64,000 bases of DNA. Origin: Amaurobius ferox (taxonomy: Eukaryota; Arthropoda; Arachnida; Araneae; Amaurobiidae). Below, one piece after another: positions 45,076 through 57,149 of this stretch. The notes beneath the pieces were generated by a model. That model had not been told where the DNA came from and did not search any database. It worked only from the letters and a program-made list of their open reading frames with translations. The stretch covers positions 74,979,180 to 75,043,179 of the forward strand of contig OX578152.1 in assembly GCA_951213105.1 (NCBI GenBank). The letters run 5' to 3'. How positions within the stretch are numbered: position 1 is the first letter of the stretch; every line of letters begins with the position of its first letter. The position numbers and the translations under genes were made by a program.

Positions 45076-45819
45076 CGAAGCGAGCAAGGAATTCAGTTTT
45101 TTGGATTCCCTGGGCTAAGAAAAATCCTTGCTTTTACTTCCTGCTTAAAATGGGTAGGGATAAAAAAAGAGATTTTTGAAAGCAGAATTTTTAGGAGAGA
45201 TAGGTATGAAACGAGGTCTGCAAGCGCAGCAATTAAGAGGCGAAGCCTCCCGAGGGTGATTGGCGAAACGTAGCGAGCAGAGGGCACAACCCCTTAGTTA
45301 TATAAATAATGCAAACAATTTTTATATTGGCTCCATTTCTCTTGCGATTTCTATTAAATATATCTATACTGCGAATTTGATCTCCGTCAAATTTGATAAC
45401 CGTTTGTTTTCTTGTCCGACCCCGTTTAGCAACAAACTCGGCCTGCAAAATATAAATTTACATCATATATCCAAATTTCAACAATGTCTGTATAATAAAA
45501 TTGATACAGCGTTACATATTTATAAAAGTTGTGCTCTTTTAAAACATCAATTCCCAAGGTCACCACCATCTGTTTTTCATATACTCTGTCCTTATTTATT
45601 GTTATAAATAGTACATTATAAAAAGACGAAGTTGCAACAAAAGTTGAGCTTCGAACTCTTTAATTCAAAAGACGATCAATGTGATACTCAAAATTACAAT
45701 TCTCTTGTATCAACTTTCAACAGCCAACCATTTACACGGGGTAAAAACATTTTCACTTCCAATCAAATTTGTAGTTTTTATCAACTTTACGAAAGCAAAT
45801 CTATTAAGTTCTTAATAGT
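45076..45819. other. Unassigned sequence with GCGAAGC/AGCGAGC phrases
   Basis: CGAAGCGAGC, GCGAAGCCTCC and GTAGCGAGC phrases at 45075-45280 stand out from the AT-rich background. Two frames (45260-45607, 115 residues; 45632-45949, 105 residues) have no recognised domain, and the second runs into a HINE-like relic. Confidence 0.35.
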
Positions 45820-45935
45820 AATATACTACTATGACGGAGTAGAAAATTTCATTTCTAATCTTCGAATGATTTACGCATTTGAAGCATCCCTGAACTGGAA
45901 ACAAACATTTTTAAGTGATGTCGGTGTGTATGTCC
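45820..45935 (+). repeat. HINE family-2 relic
   Basis: GACGGAGTAGAAAATT, TTTGAAGCATCCCTGA, ACAAACATTTTTAAGTGATG and GTGTGTATGT match the 5' part of the family-2 copies in order. Confidence 0.5.
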
Positions 45936-46064
45936 AATTTATAAAATAATTACAAATAAATAAAATTGGCATCACGTCTGATTTCAACCAGCAGAAACAA
46001 CAAGCACACAACTATAATAGAAGGTCTTTTATTTCACTTCTTTAAGACGTACTAAACTTAAAAA

Positions 46065-46106
46065 GGCCAGAGCGCTTTCGAGCGTAAATACGCTCTTCAT
46101 CAGTGG
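46065..46106 (-). ncRNA. Hammerhead-like motif 1
   Basis: On the minus strand: CCA, CTGATGA, A, helix II with 7-bp arms (GAGCGTA/TACGCTC, 2-base tip as drawn), GAAA, GCGC, TC, TGG. Helix I is 3 bp. The hexamer AGCGCT around helix III is fully self-complementary. Confidence 0.5.
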
Positions 46107-46130
46107 TTAAGACGTACAAAACTTAAAAAG

Positions 46131-46172
46131 GCCAGAGCGCTTTCGAGAGTAAATACGCTCTTCATCAGTGGG
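46131..46172 (-). ncRNA. Hammerhead-like motif 2 (tandem to motif 1)
   Basis: It has the same elements as motif 1, displaced by 66 bp. One helix II pair is mismatched (GAGCGTA against TACTCTC), so this copy is probably decayed. Its flank GACGTACAAAACTTAAAAAG repeats that of motif 1 with small changes. Confidence 0.45.
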
Positions 46173-46299
46173 AATCTGTGCAAAATGTTTTGTATTTTTG
46201 GATTCTCCTTAGATAAACGTAAGTTTATTGAAAATTGTATTTATGCAAATTTGTCACCTTTTCTGGTCTATATATGAACAATCATTCCTATTTCCATGT

Positions 46300-46343
46300 A
46301 GCCACTGATGAAGAGTGTATTTACGCTCGAAAGCGCTCTGGCC
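46300..46343 (+). ncRNA. Hammerhead-like motif 3 (inverted arm)
   Basis: Helix I GCCA (46301-46304) pairs with TGGC (46339-46342). The core CTGATGA is at 46305-46311, helix II GAGTGTA/TACGCTC has one G-T pair, GAAA is at 46329-46332, AGCGCT at 46332-46337, and the putative cleavage site follows C46338. An extra A (46312) lies between the core and helix II in all copies. Confidence 0.5.
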
Positions 46344-46430
46344 TTTTTAAGTTTTGTACGTCTTAAAGAAGTGAAATAAAAGACCTTCTATTATAGTTGT
46401 ATGCTTGTTGTTTCTGCTAATTACAAATAA

Positions 46431-48849
46431 TTTTTAATAATATACTATATAAGAAAAGACCTTATCCCTATCTGTTTGTCTATTTGTCCGTCTATCTGTC
46501 CTATTTGACGACACCTTCTAGACAAATTTAGCCCAATGTCGTCCACTTGGCAACTTTTGGGAAATGTCAGCAAGTTAACAATAATTCAGAATTTGTGAAG
46601 TGAATTTCTTATTGTTTAATAATCCCTGTAGCTGTATGACAATTTTTAATTTAATATTGTTATTCAAAATATAGATATTTTCGTTGTTTCTGAGATAGGT
46701 GCGTTCCATTAAGAGTCGTATAGTAATTGAAAATACTGATTGGTAGATGTGCATATTTCGCTTGAATTCGGGGTTTTTAAGAATGCAAGTACTGAACACG
46801 TGCGGATAGGGGGAAATGTTTTATATAACTTTATTCACCTCGCCAGAAGTTTGGCTTAAAATGTAGTAATTTTAGTAACTTTCTTTGTCTTAAGTTAAAC
46901 TTCTGCAAATTAATGGTATAACTATCAAGCGCAAATCTTGAATAATAAAAGATGTCTTTGTGTATACGTTGTCTGTAGTAAAAAATCGAAGTTTTGAACA
47001 GTCGCAAAATTGGGTATGTTAGCTAAATGAAGTAACGTTAGGCTTCGTCGATTTTTTTACATTGAATTTATTAAGTTATGAACATAAAAGTTGATATTAG
47101 GCCGAATTTTTTATATTTTTTAAATCCAACTTATCGAGCAGACGATTTTAGTCAAATGCGATCACTTTCTTTCACAGGTGTTCTGCAAACGATGACTTCG
47201 ACTTTTAATCCTAGACAGTTGAGTACTATAAAATTCGCAATTGTTTTAATTTCGTGAATTTGAAAGATAAATTTTCAATTTTTAGAACATTAAATTATTT
47301 TATATTATAAGTGTATTTTAAAAATTTGACTTAAATTGAACTTAAACGTTTGAAATTAGCATATAAAATTGTATTTTTAATTCTCTGGATACAAAACTTT
47401 TTTGTTGTTGTTTTTAAAGAAATTTTATTTAGGAATTGTGATCGAAGCTCATTTTTTCAGAATTCCGTTTTAGAATGTCTTTACTTAATTTTCAATGCAT
47501 ATGATCGCTTTTCTTAATAGAACTATCATATTTAGGGCGTACTCTTATTTTTTTTTTATTCATTTGCTTAAAAATGTGATTGCTAAAAAACTGGCGTTGC
47601 CATGAGAGTATGCAGGATTTTTTTCCAGGGGGGAGCTTAAATTGATCACATTACAAATTTAGAGATCGATATCAACCTTGAAATATGTATTGTTACACAG
47701 TAAATTTGAATAAATGGAATAAGCATCACATTTTAAAAATTAGTATGTATAGCACTTTTAAAAATTAGTACGCAGCATTTTTTTTTTTTTAAATTAGTTT
47801 GTGCCACCTTAAAAAAATATTCCCCCTTTCATAACATAACTCTAACCTTCCTGGAAACAGAGCAACCAAACTAACAAATTGTACATTCTGAAACAGACCA
47901 AATGCAATAATCTTAAGATTTCTATTTAAGTGAAAGTTTAAATTGTTTCATTAATATACACGTGGGGGAAAACACAGTTGTGGTTTAATGTTCTAATTTC
48001 AAAAAGAGTTTTTATTTTTTCTCTCATATTGGCTTTTAATTAAATTAACAATTTTCCAGGGGGTGATTACCCCCCCCCCCCCCAAATACGCCCATGGGCG
48101 TGGCCTTTATGAAAAATTGAAAAAATAAATTTAATTAATCCCTGCTTTAAATTCTGGGTAACTCCGGTTCATTTCCTTGTTCAATATAAACGGCCCTTTC
48201 AACATTAACATTGACTCAAAATAAATTGTAGAGCATTTCTTCAGCTAGAACAATCTTTTCCAATAAGTTTTATACATTCATTAAGTTTAAAAGGAACGTA
48301 CGTTATTTCTTATTATCCAAAAAGAAAATAAGCATTCCGAAATTAGCAATTATTCATATCCTCCCATTGATAAAGAAACATGTTCGGCTTTTTAATTGTC
48401 AGCAGTTTTGGGATTACTAATTGCCCTTCACAAATTGGAGAGGAAGCACAATGATGACCCGTGAAGGCGGGGATCACGTCGTTAGGAAAACTAGTTTAAA
48501 ATAATTAGAATGGTATTTAATGACATGAATTTGAATGAAAAGAATCTACCCAAGTATATTACATATAAAAACATAATTGCGCTAGAGGGCGTTAGAGGGC
48601 GCTGGCCCTGTTAACAGTACTCGCCAACCCCCATTTTAGATGCGTATTCTAGAACCCTGCATCTAAAGAGATTTAAAGGCAGGTGATTCAAGGAGATTTA
48701 AGTATATATCTTTGTATCGTGTCGGGTTTCCTCAGTTACCAACGAGTCAGTTTAGGTCGAATTTTTCAAATTGTGAATTAGGTTTCTTTTTCTTTTCAAT
48801 CTGTGGGTCTTGTTACACCTAAGTGTGTTGGTCGTCCTGCAAAAATTAC
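46431..48849. other. Unassigned AT-rich DNA, 2.4 kb
   Basis: I find no gene, no recognised transposon and no tandem array. There is a C run at about 48069-48083 and the phrase AGAGGGCGTTAGAGGGCGC near 48584. Short frames lack domains. Confidence 0.5.
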
Positions 48850-51800
48850 TTTCAAGACTCTACCATCTCACAATTTTAATGGGAGTAAATGGTATCCAAT
48901 TAAAATGGTATACAACACTAACTTATCACAATTTTATTGAGAGTAAAGAGTACACATTTACAATGATACACAACACTACCTTATCACAATTTTAATGAGA
49001 GTAAAGGGTACACATTTACAATGGTACACAACACTGCCTTATCACAATTTTAATGACAGTAAAAAGTACACATTTACAATGGTACACAATACTACCTTAT
49101 CACAATTTTAATGAGAGTAAAGGGTACACATTTACAATGGTACACAACACTGCCTTATCACAGTTTTAATGACAGTAAAGAGTACACATTTACAATGGTA
49201 CAGTATACTACCTTAACACAATTTTAATGAGAGTAAAGGGTACACATTTACAATGGTACACAACACTGCCTTATCACAATTTTAATGACAGTTAAGAGTA
49301 CACATTTACAATGGTACACAATACTGCCTTATCACAATTTTAATGAGAGTAAAGAGTACACATTTACAATGGTACACAACACTGCCTTATTACAATTTTA
49401 ATGACAGTAAAGAGTACACATTTAAAATGGTACACAATACTACCTTATCACAATTTTAATGAGAGTAAAGGGTACACATTTACAATGGTACACAACACCG
49501 CCTTATCACAATTTTAATGACAGTAAAGAGTACACGTTTACAATGGTACACAATACTACCTTATCACAATTTTAATGAGAGTAAAGGGTACACATTTACA
49601 ATGGCACACAACACTGCCTTATCACAATTTTAATGACAGTAAAGAGTACACATTTACAATGGTACACAATACTACCTTATCACAATTTTAATGAGAGTAA
49701 AGGGTACACATTTACAATGGTACACAACACTGCCTTATCACAATTTTAATGACAGTAAAGAGTACACATTTACAATGGTACACAATACTACCTTATCACA
49801 ATTTTAATGAGAGTAAAGGGTACACATTTACAATCAATGATACACAACACTGCCTTATCGCAATTTTAATAACAGTAAAGAGTACACATTTACAATGGTA
49901 CACAACACTGCCTTATCACAATTTTAATGACAGTAAAGAGTACACATTTACAATGGTACACAATACTACCTTATCACAATTTTAATGAGAGTAAAGGGTA
50001 CACATTTACAATGGTACACAACACTGCCTTATCACAATTTTAATGACAGTAAAGAGTACACATTTACAATGGTACACAATACTACCTTATCACAATTTTA
50101 ATGAGAGTAAAGGGTACACATTTACAATCAATGATACACAACACTGCCTTATCGCAATTTTAATAACAGTAAAGAGTACACATTTACAATGGTACACAAT
50201 ACTACCTTATCACAATTTTAATGAGAGTAAAGGGTACACATTTACAATGGTACACAACACTGCCTTATCACAGTTTTAATGACAGTAAAGGGTACACATT
50301 TACAATGGTACAGTATACTACCTTAACACAATTTTAATGAGAGTAAAGGGTACACATTTACAATGGTACACAACACTGCCTTATCACAATTTTAATGACA
50401 GTTAAGAGTACACATTTACAATGGTACACAATACTGCCTTATCACAATTTTAATGAGAGTAAAGAGTACACATTTACAATGGTACACAACACTGCCTTAT
50501 TACAATTTTAATGACAGTAAAGAGTACACATTTAAAATGGTACACAATACTACCTTATCACAATTTTAATGAGAGTAAAGGGTACACATTTACAATGGTA
50601 CACAACACTGCCTTATCACAATTTTAATGACAGTAAAGAGTACACGTTTACAATGGTACACAATACTACCTTATCACAATTTTAATGAGTAAAGGGTACA
50701 CATTTACAATGGTACACAATACTACCTTATCACAATTTTAATGAGAGTAAAGGGTACACATTTACAATGGTACACAACACTGCCTTATCACAATTTTAAT
50801 GACAGTAAAGAGTACACGTTAACAATGGTACACAATACTACCTTATCACAATTTTAATGAGAGTAAAGGGTACACATTTACAATGGTACACAACACTGCC
50901 TTATCACAGTTTTAATGACAGTAAAGAGTACACATTTACAATGGTACACAATACTACCTTATCACAATTTTAATGAGAGTAAAGGGTACACATTTACAAT
51001 GGTACACAACACTGCCTTATCACAATTTTAATGACAGTAAAGAGTACACATTTACAGTGGTACACAATACTGCCTTATCACAATTTTAATGAGAGTAAAG
51101 GGTACACATTTACAATGGTACACAACACTGCCTTATCACAATTTTAATGACAGTAAAGAGTACACATTTACAATGGTACACAATACTACCTTATCACAAT
51201 TTTAATGAGAGTAAAGGGTACACATTTACAATGGTACACAACACTGCCTTATCACAATTTTAATGACAGTAAAGAGTACACATTTACAATGGTACACAAT
51301 ACTACCTTATCACAATTTTAATGAGAGTAAAGGGTACACATTTACAATGGTACACAACACTGCCTTATCACAATTTAATGACAGTAAAGAGTACACATTT
51401 ACAATGGTACACAATACTACCTTATCACAATTTTAATGAGAGTAAAGGGTACACATTTACAATGGTACACAACACTGCCTTATCACAATTTTAATGACAG
51501 TAAAGAGTACACATTTACAATGGTACACAATACTGCCTTATCACAATTTTAATGAGAGTAAAGGGTACACATTTACAATGGTACACAACACTGCCTTATC
51601 ACAATTTTAATGACAGTAAAGAGTACACATTTACAATGGTACACAATACTACCTTATCACAATTTTAATGAGAGTAAAGGGTACACATTTACAATGGCAC
51701 ACAACACTGCCTTATCACAATTTTAATGACAGTAAAGAGTACACATTTACAATGGTACACAACACTGCCTTATCACAATTGTAATGACAGTAAAGAGTAC

Positions 51801-52088
51801 ACATTTACAATGGTACACAATACTACCTTATCACAATTTTAATGAGAGTAAAGGGTACACATTTACAATGGTACACAACACTGCCTTATCACAATTTTAA
51901 TGACAGTAAAGAGTACACATTTACAATGGTACACAATACTACCTTATCACAATTTTAATGAGAGTAAAGGGAGCACATTTACAATGGTACACAACACTGC
52001 CTTATCACAGTTTTAATGACAGTAAAGAGTACACATTTACAATGGTACACAATACTACCTTATCACAATTTTAATGAGAGTAAATTTT
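48850..52088 (+). repeat. 58-bp satellite, about 55 monomers
   Basis: The monomer includes CCTTATCACAATTTTAATGA, CAGTAAAGAGTACACATTTA and CAATGGTACACAA, 58 bp in all. Two variants alternate, one with GAGAGTAAAGGG and AACACTGCC, the other with GACAGTAAAGAG and AATACTACC, so the repeating unit is a 116-bp dimer. Rare variants (CAGTATACTA at 49201 and 50311, TTTAAAATGG at 49421 and 50531, TACACGTTTA at 49531 and 50641) recur exactly 1110 bp apart, which marks a 19-monomer block duplication. The left margin is more diverged. Confidence 0.95.
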
Positions 52089-53030
52089 AATGAGAATATT
52101 TGCTGTATGGTCCAGATTTTCATTATGCTATATTTATTTAAACATTAATTTTCTATTGACGATAAACAAGTATTAAAATGTTTGGTAAGGGGTCCCAAAT
52201 GCAATTAGACCCTGGGCCCCAAGTACTGTAAATCAGCAGGCATATTTGCAGGCATAATTATATACGCAAATTGCTCTGGCAGGCATATTTGCATATATAA
52301 ATATGCCTTGTGCAAATTTAATACATATCATCTTGTAGAAGATGTTATTCCCTATCGAATGGTGTCTTTGAATTGGTTCTCTCATGAACGATAGGCGAAT
52401 AAATGGGGATGGCTAATTTTCTTTTCCGCAACTGACATACTTTACATTTAAAATTTGAAGATAAATTTTGTTTAGAATTTCAAAAATAGAAAAAAGATGA
52501 ATAAATAGTACTCGGCGGTAAAATACAATGGGTAACGCCTGCTGTGTCATTGTTACATAATCATGTCGATAAATATTTCTGGAAAGTATTGTAATCGCAC
52601 AAGAAACACCACTTCATTGAAAAAACTCCTAGCCCCAGGAAAAAAACTCCTATACCCAAGAGTTTCTTTCCAAAAAAGTTATGAAATTTTGAAATGGTTT
52701 GCTCCATGTCCCCTTAGAACCAAAGTTGTATTTTCAAGTCTAGTGTTGAAGGATCCCCGTCCCTATTGAAGGATCCCCGTCCCTGTTGAAGGATCCTAAT
52801 CTTAATTTGAAGAAGCTATTTCGCCAGATTCCAGGAATATTTTCCCTTTCTCTAAAACGTGGACATATAGAAAAGAAGTTGCCTTATTTTCATCCCAATT
52901 GATTACGAAACAAAATCTACCTCACTACAACCGACACTAAGTGACTAGATGGAAAAGTAGACGTGTTAACACATTTAAATGAATACACGTATTTAATCAT
53001 ACGGAATTATAAAGCAAATAAGTTTTGTGC
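52089..53030. other. Unassigned DNA with a ~20-bp repeat at 52743-52795
   Basis: TTGAAGGATCCCCGTCCCTA occurs about 2.6 times in tandem. The rest is unassigned. Confidence 0.5.
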
Positions 53031-53390
53031 AAATGGGTGGAAAGGCAGCTATAAGGCACATACAATAGCTGCTTCAGTGGTCAACGACTTATGCTCCCGC
53101 TTATAGTTTTATTGTTCCGATTTATGAAAATTTGATGCGTATTGTTCACGCTGACGCACCCACTTTAACGCTAGTGTAATATTAAACCATGCGACCAGGC
53201 AGGTGGCCTTTTGAAATCCTCTGATATTTTCTGCATGTGACATACCTCAGTGGGTACGCCAGCGTGAACAATATGCATCAAATTTTCATAAATCGGAACA
53301 ATAGAACTATAAGCGGGAACATACATACATAAGTCGCTGAACACTGGAGCAGCTATAGTATGTGACTAATAGCTGCCTTTCCACCCATTT
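53031..53390. mobile_element. Fold-back MITE, ~135-bp inverted arms
   Basis: Left AAATGGGTGGAAAGGCAGCT and right AGCTGCCTTTCCACCCATTT are perfect mirrors. Similarity continues through CCCGCTTATAG, TTGTTCCGATTTATG and ATTGTTCACGCTG to about 53164 and 53258. The ~90-bp centre is unique and no transposase is present. The right end lies against an inverted LINE fragment. Confidence 0.9.
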
Positions 53391-53924
53391 ATCTCTTGCG
53401 GGGTGGCTGAGTTAATCTCAGCCGTGACCGGGGAGTTCCTGAAGTTGTTTAGAGTTTACCTAACCATTCTTAAGGTGTCCTGACACATTTGATCGTGGTT
53501 TGGTTCAAATTGTTTTTCGTAATACCTAGCAAGCGCCTCTGCTTTTTTGTCGTTTGAGTACGTGATTTCAACGCCATCTATTAGTGGCGGGAGTTTAATT
53601 TCAGGTTTTCTGTGTCTTTTAGCGAATTGCCAGAGCGATACGTCTTCCGGGCTAAGGGATTCAATTAACTCTTTATACTGTTGCTGCTTTTCTGCGACAA
53701 TTTTATCCCTAACTTTCCACGTGAGTCTGTTAAGCTCCCTTTTGAGAGTAGGGTCTCTATTAGCCTGCCATGTATTACGCATTCTGTTCCTTTGCCTAAC
53801 TAATTGTTTGACATGGTGGTAAAGTGTGGGCATTTTTGGTAACTCACGATGTGTTGTGGCAGAGACAATAGCTCTCTTGATTTCTGTTGTGAGTGTGTGT
53901 GTGGCAGAGTCAATATCCACCTGT
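53391..53924 (-). pseudogene. Inverted LINE fragment: linker and start of reverse transcriptase
   Basis: The minus-strand frame (53456-53965, 169 residues) is the conserved linker between endonuclease and RT in Jockey elements (AIVSATTHRELPKM, VKQLVRQRNRMRNTW, KKAEALARYYEKQFEPNHD). It runs into the first residues of the copy at 33.2 kb. Its first ~16 residues come from a MITE, not the LINE. The ORF stops 65 bp short of the fragment end. Confidence 0.85.
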
Positions 53925-54128
53925 CTTTTTAGGAGGTACTTCGTTTGGGATGGACGCTGTCCCACCCGTAAGCAAATGTTAAATGTGTAAAATAATGTTA
54001 TATACTAAAACTTTTTTTAGTCGATTTTTGCTCATTTCAACGTCCACCGTCCCCTTAAAATAATTTTTCAATATTTCCCTAGCCTGTCCTAAAATAGGTG
54101 TTGCAATCAGAACCATTTCCAAAATTTA
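53925..54128 (+). repeat. MITE right end plus ~180-bp flank, duplicated at 56930-57146
   Basis: GGATGGACGCTGTCCCACCC, GTAAGCAAATGTTAAATG, then AAAACTTTTTTTAGTCG and AGAACCATTTCCAAAATT occur in both places with few differences. This block separates the two halves of the second LINE copy. Confidence 0.85.
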
Positions 54129-54129
54129 C

Positions 54130-54255
54130 AAATGAAATGAAGCGGGAATTATACGCTCTATTTAAGCTTCGGAATGCAGAAGAGTTAATAGGTTACTACA
54201 GCAAAGTAACAAGTTATCGGACTCGCCATGCGAATCCAATCCTACTTTTAATAAG
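54130..54255 (+). repeat. ~105-bp block also present at 55965-56070
   Basis: AAATGAAGCGGGAATTATAC, GAATGCAGAAGAGTTAATAG and CAAGTTATCGG occur in both. The block is fused in frame to LINE sequence and forms a chimeric 106-residue ORF (54098-54418). Its source is unknown. Confidence 0.8.
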
Positions 54256-55188
54256 ACAGCTACAACAACACTTAGACATACTCCAAACATGGCTGGGAAA
54301 ATGGCGAATAAAATTAAACCCCAATAAATGTCATTGGATTTATTTCTCTAGAAAGCGTAAACCTCCGCCGCCTCTGTACATAAACAACCATGCCCTAAAA
54401 GCGGAAAAATCTACTTAATACCTAGGTGTAACGATAGATTCCCACCTAACTTGGAAACAGCACGTAACGAGCTTAATCAAAAAAGCGTATATGGCCACAG
54501 GAGCCTTATACCCAATGATAGGAAACGCAAATCTAAGTTATCAAAATAAACTCCTAATTTATAAATCGGTCATCCGCCCGGGAATGCTGTATGCAGCACC
54601 CGTATGGGGATATGCCTGTAAAACTACTAGAGACAAAACAAAACCCTAAGGATTATAAGGAAAACCCCTAGATACTTAAGAAACTCGGTAATTAGGAAAG
54701 ACTTCAAAATAAAAACTGTTAGAGCCCAAATTAAAAAGTCAGCGCTTAAATTCTACAAAAATCTGCCATCTGTTCCAAATGAACTGCTATTCAATCTGCA
54801 TGACTATGATCATCGCAAGGCCAAATTACTAAGAGACCCCGGGCGGTACTTAATATTGAAAATTGGAATTAGGTAAGTCCCACCACAAATAGTTGAAATT
54901 AAATAAAAACCGCGATCAATGTTTTCTAAAAAATGTTCTTAAACCTTAAACTGCCAAATTGCTAGGAAATCCTTAGATCTGCATCAACTCCCCAAAATTA
55001 CTCAAACTCTAAATGTGCAACAAACTGCCACACTAGGAACTAAGTCAAATAATAAAAATAGCAAATCAAAAACCCCGAACCTCCAACTATGGGCAAATGA
55101 AATAATGTCACAGTATGAAGAACCACACCTAGAGATTGGAGATTAAAGGCGCTTCGCGCCTGGTGCTCTTTTCTAGACGAAACCCTGT
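54256..55188 (+). pseudogene. Second Jockey-type LINE copy, 3' half
   Basis: It resumes at ACAGCTACAACAACACTTAG, just downstream of the RT active site, with LQQHLDILQTWLGKWRIKLNPN and IYFSRKRKPPPPLYINNHALKAEKS. A stop and a 14-bp deletion relative to the 33-kb copy follow. Both copies share the same 2-base loss around ACAAAACAAAACCC. The 3' hairpin AGGCGC-TTC-GCGCCT near 55147 is intact. The copy ends after GACGAAACCCT. Confidence 0.85.
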
Positions 55189-55964
55189 AACAGCGTATCT
55201 TTACTGATTTGGGTCCATCAAGAACGCTGTGCTGAATATAGACGCAGTAAATTTAAATAACACGAGCAGTGTTCTAATTTATGGCTAAATCTAACCATCT
55301 TGTAAGGCATGCATGTAACCACAAATCTAACCAGTGACCGCTACGAATCAGAGGTAACTTTTGGTTAAGATTGTCAGCTTCTATGACGAAATCAAAATTG
55401 TGTGTTTCTATTATAAAAATAAATTGCAGGTGGCCTCATCTGCACATAAGTGGTACCACCTTTATATACCCAGATAAATTTAAAATACCAAGCCGAAATT
55501 TTGCTTTACTGAAATGAAGTTTTATATCACTGTTATTCCAATCGTAGTTTATTATTTGTACGTTGTCTTATTAGATAAAAATATACAGTTTGCTAAATTA
55601 CAAAATAAATAAAACATATTCCAATGAAAATTATGAGAAAATAACAATAATATAGACCCAATTAGAAGAGTTAAATTTATATCTGGTGCAAAATTCGCTA
55701 TAGGCATAGGTCCGCACTATCACTTAATGTCAAATATAAAACGTACAAATTTCTATTGAAACTTCACTTGGAGACTTGCAATCCCTACAAAACTTATTTG
55801 GATCACTAAGAAAATTTCATTTGAGGCCCATTTCGAATGGTTAGATAACATTAAAAATATCCAATTTCATGTGATTACACTGTGTAAAACATTTTCAAGC
55901 ATGTTACTGAAAGTTTCATGGGAATCACTCGTCTTCAGCAGACGATAATTAGCTGAATATTTCA
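55189..55964. other. Unassigned AT-rich DNA
   Basis: No recognised feature. Confidence 0.4.
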
Positions 55965-56070
55965 GAAATGAAGCGGGAATTATACGCTCTATTTAAACTT
56001 CGGAATGCAGAAGAGTTAATAGGTTACTACAGCAAAGTAACAAGTTATCGGGCTCGCCATGCGAATTCCA
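55965..56070 (+). repeat. Second copy of the 54130 block
   Basis: It matches 54134-54238 almost base for base but is followed by unrelated sequence instead of LINE. Confidence 0.8.
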
Positions 56071-56814
56071 AATCCTATTTCATCTGCCCAGAAACTCTCC
56101 GTAAATTTCAATCTTTGTATCTGCCCACTTAAACCAAAATTAAAGTCTTCCACTGATTCCCTATTTTTAAATTTCCTTTCGTAATATTTTAAAATTCTCT
56201 AACACAGAGCCTGAGCAGGGTGTCACACATATAAAAGCTTCGGAAAAAGGAGGCATTGAAATAGATTTAAGGGGACGGCGAACGTTGAAATTTTTTTTAT
56301 TTATTTATTGACTTAGAAACGTGAAAATTTGTATAAATATTCCTCTTAACATTACTATATAGTATATACAATACCATTAAATTTTTTTCAATTTTGTTAC
56401 AATTTTGTATTTATTTTTTTAAATTTAATTTTTTTTTAACGAAAATTTGAAAATGCTCCTTGCATACCATTTGTTCACATTTTTGATTCATTTTACATTA
56501 TGATCACTCAAAAATACATTATGAACAAATTTGGGTATTCATTTTTAAATCCCTTAGACAGTTTAATTTTTTTTAAATATTTTTCTGCATTAAAACTTAA
56601 TTTTCATCATTTAATTAGGTTCTTATTAACTTTTAATTACCTTATACCAAGTCCATTTATAAAATACATACCCAATTTCATTAAAAAGTATGAGAGGTGT
56701 CTTCTTGCCAATTTTCATGCATCTCAGATAAAAATTAAGACGCATAGAGCATTTTAAAAATGTAAAACCTTTGAAAATGCATTCAACAGAAATGCATTCA
56801 AAAGAAATGCATTC
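56071..56814. other. Unassigned very AT-rich DNA
   Basis: GGGGACGGCGAACGTTGAAA near 56272 recalls the complement of the CAACGTCCACCGTCCC phrase at 57050. Otherwise nothing is recognised. Confidence 0.4.
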
Positions 56815-57146
56815 AACATTTTGCTTACGGGTGGGACCTGCTGCAGCAGGTGCAATGTTTCTGCCGGCGATTTCCATGGACGCCAATGCCTGCAAAGGGG
56901 ATCGAACTGTTTGGGAAAGGGTATGTCAAATACCTGTCTTCTTAGGAGGTTCTTCGTCTGGGATGGACGCTGTCCCACCCGTAAGCAAATGTTAAATGTG
57001 TAAAATAATGTTATATATTAAAACTTTTTTTAGTCGATTTTTGCTCATTTCAACGTCCACCGTCCCTTTAAAATAATTTTTCAATATTTCCCTAGCCTGT
57101 CCTCAAATAGGTGTTGCAATCAGAACCATTTCCAAAATTTACAAAT
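56815..57146 (+). mobile_element. MITE-like module with TTTGCTTACGGGTGGGAC ends, plus shared flank
   Basis: The module (about 56815-56994) opens with TTTTGCTTACGGGTGGGAC and closes with GTCCCACCCGTAAGCAAA, an 18-bp terminal inverted repeat. The interior has GCCAATGCCTGCAAAG, GATCGAACTGTTTGGG and CTTAGGAGGTTCTTCG. The ~150 bp after it also follow the module at 53925, so module and flank were copied together. Confidence 0.75.
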
Positions 57147-57149
57147 TCT

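Larger units (their letters stand above)
45948..46430. mobile_element. Small element with long inverted repeats and three hammerhead-like motifs
   Basis: AATTACAAATAA occurs at 45948-45959 and 46419-46430, a likely 12-bp target duplication. Inside, GCAGAAACAACAAGC at the left is mirrored by GCTTGTTGTTTCTGC at the right. The inverted arms (about 45990-46107 and 46300-46418) each carry a hammerhead-like motif, and a third lies in tandem with the left one. No protein is encoded. Tandem plus inverted ends with hammerhead motifs recall the pLTRs of Penelope-like elements, or metazoan retrozymes derived from them. Confidence 0.6.

Noticed and set aside
45260..45949. Two adjacent small genes
   Set aside because: Neither has a domain I recognise, and the second reads through a family-2 HINE relic.
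48850..52088. CRISPR-like array
   Set aside because: Repeats are directly adjacent with no unique spacers, and the context is eukaryotic; this is a satellite.
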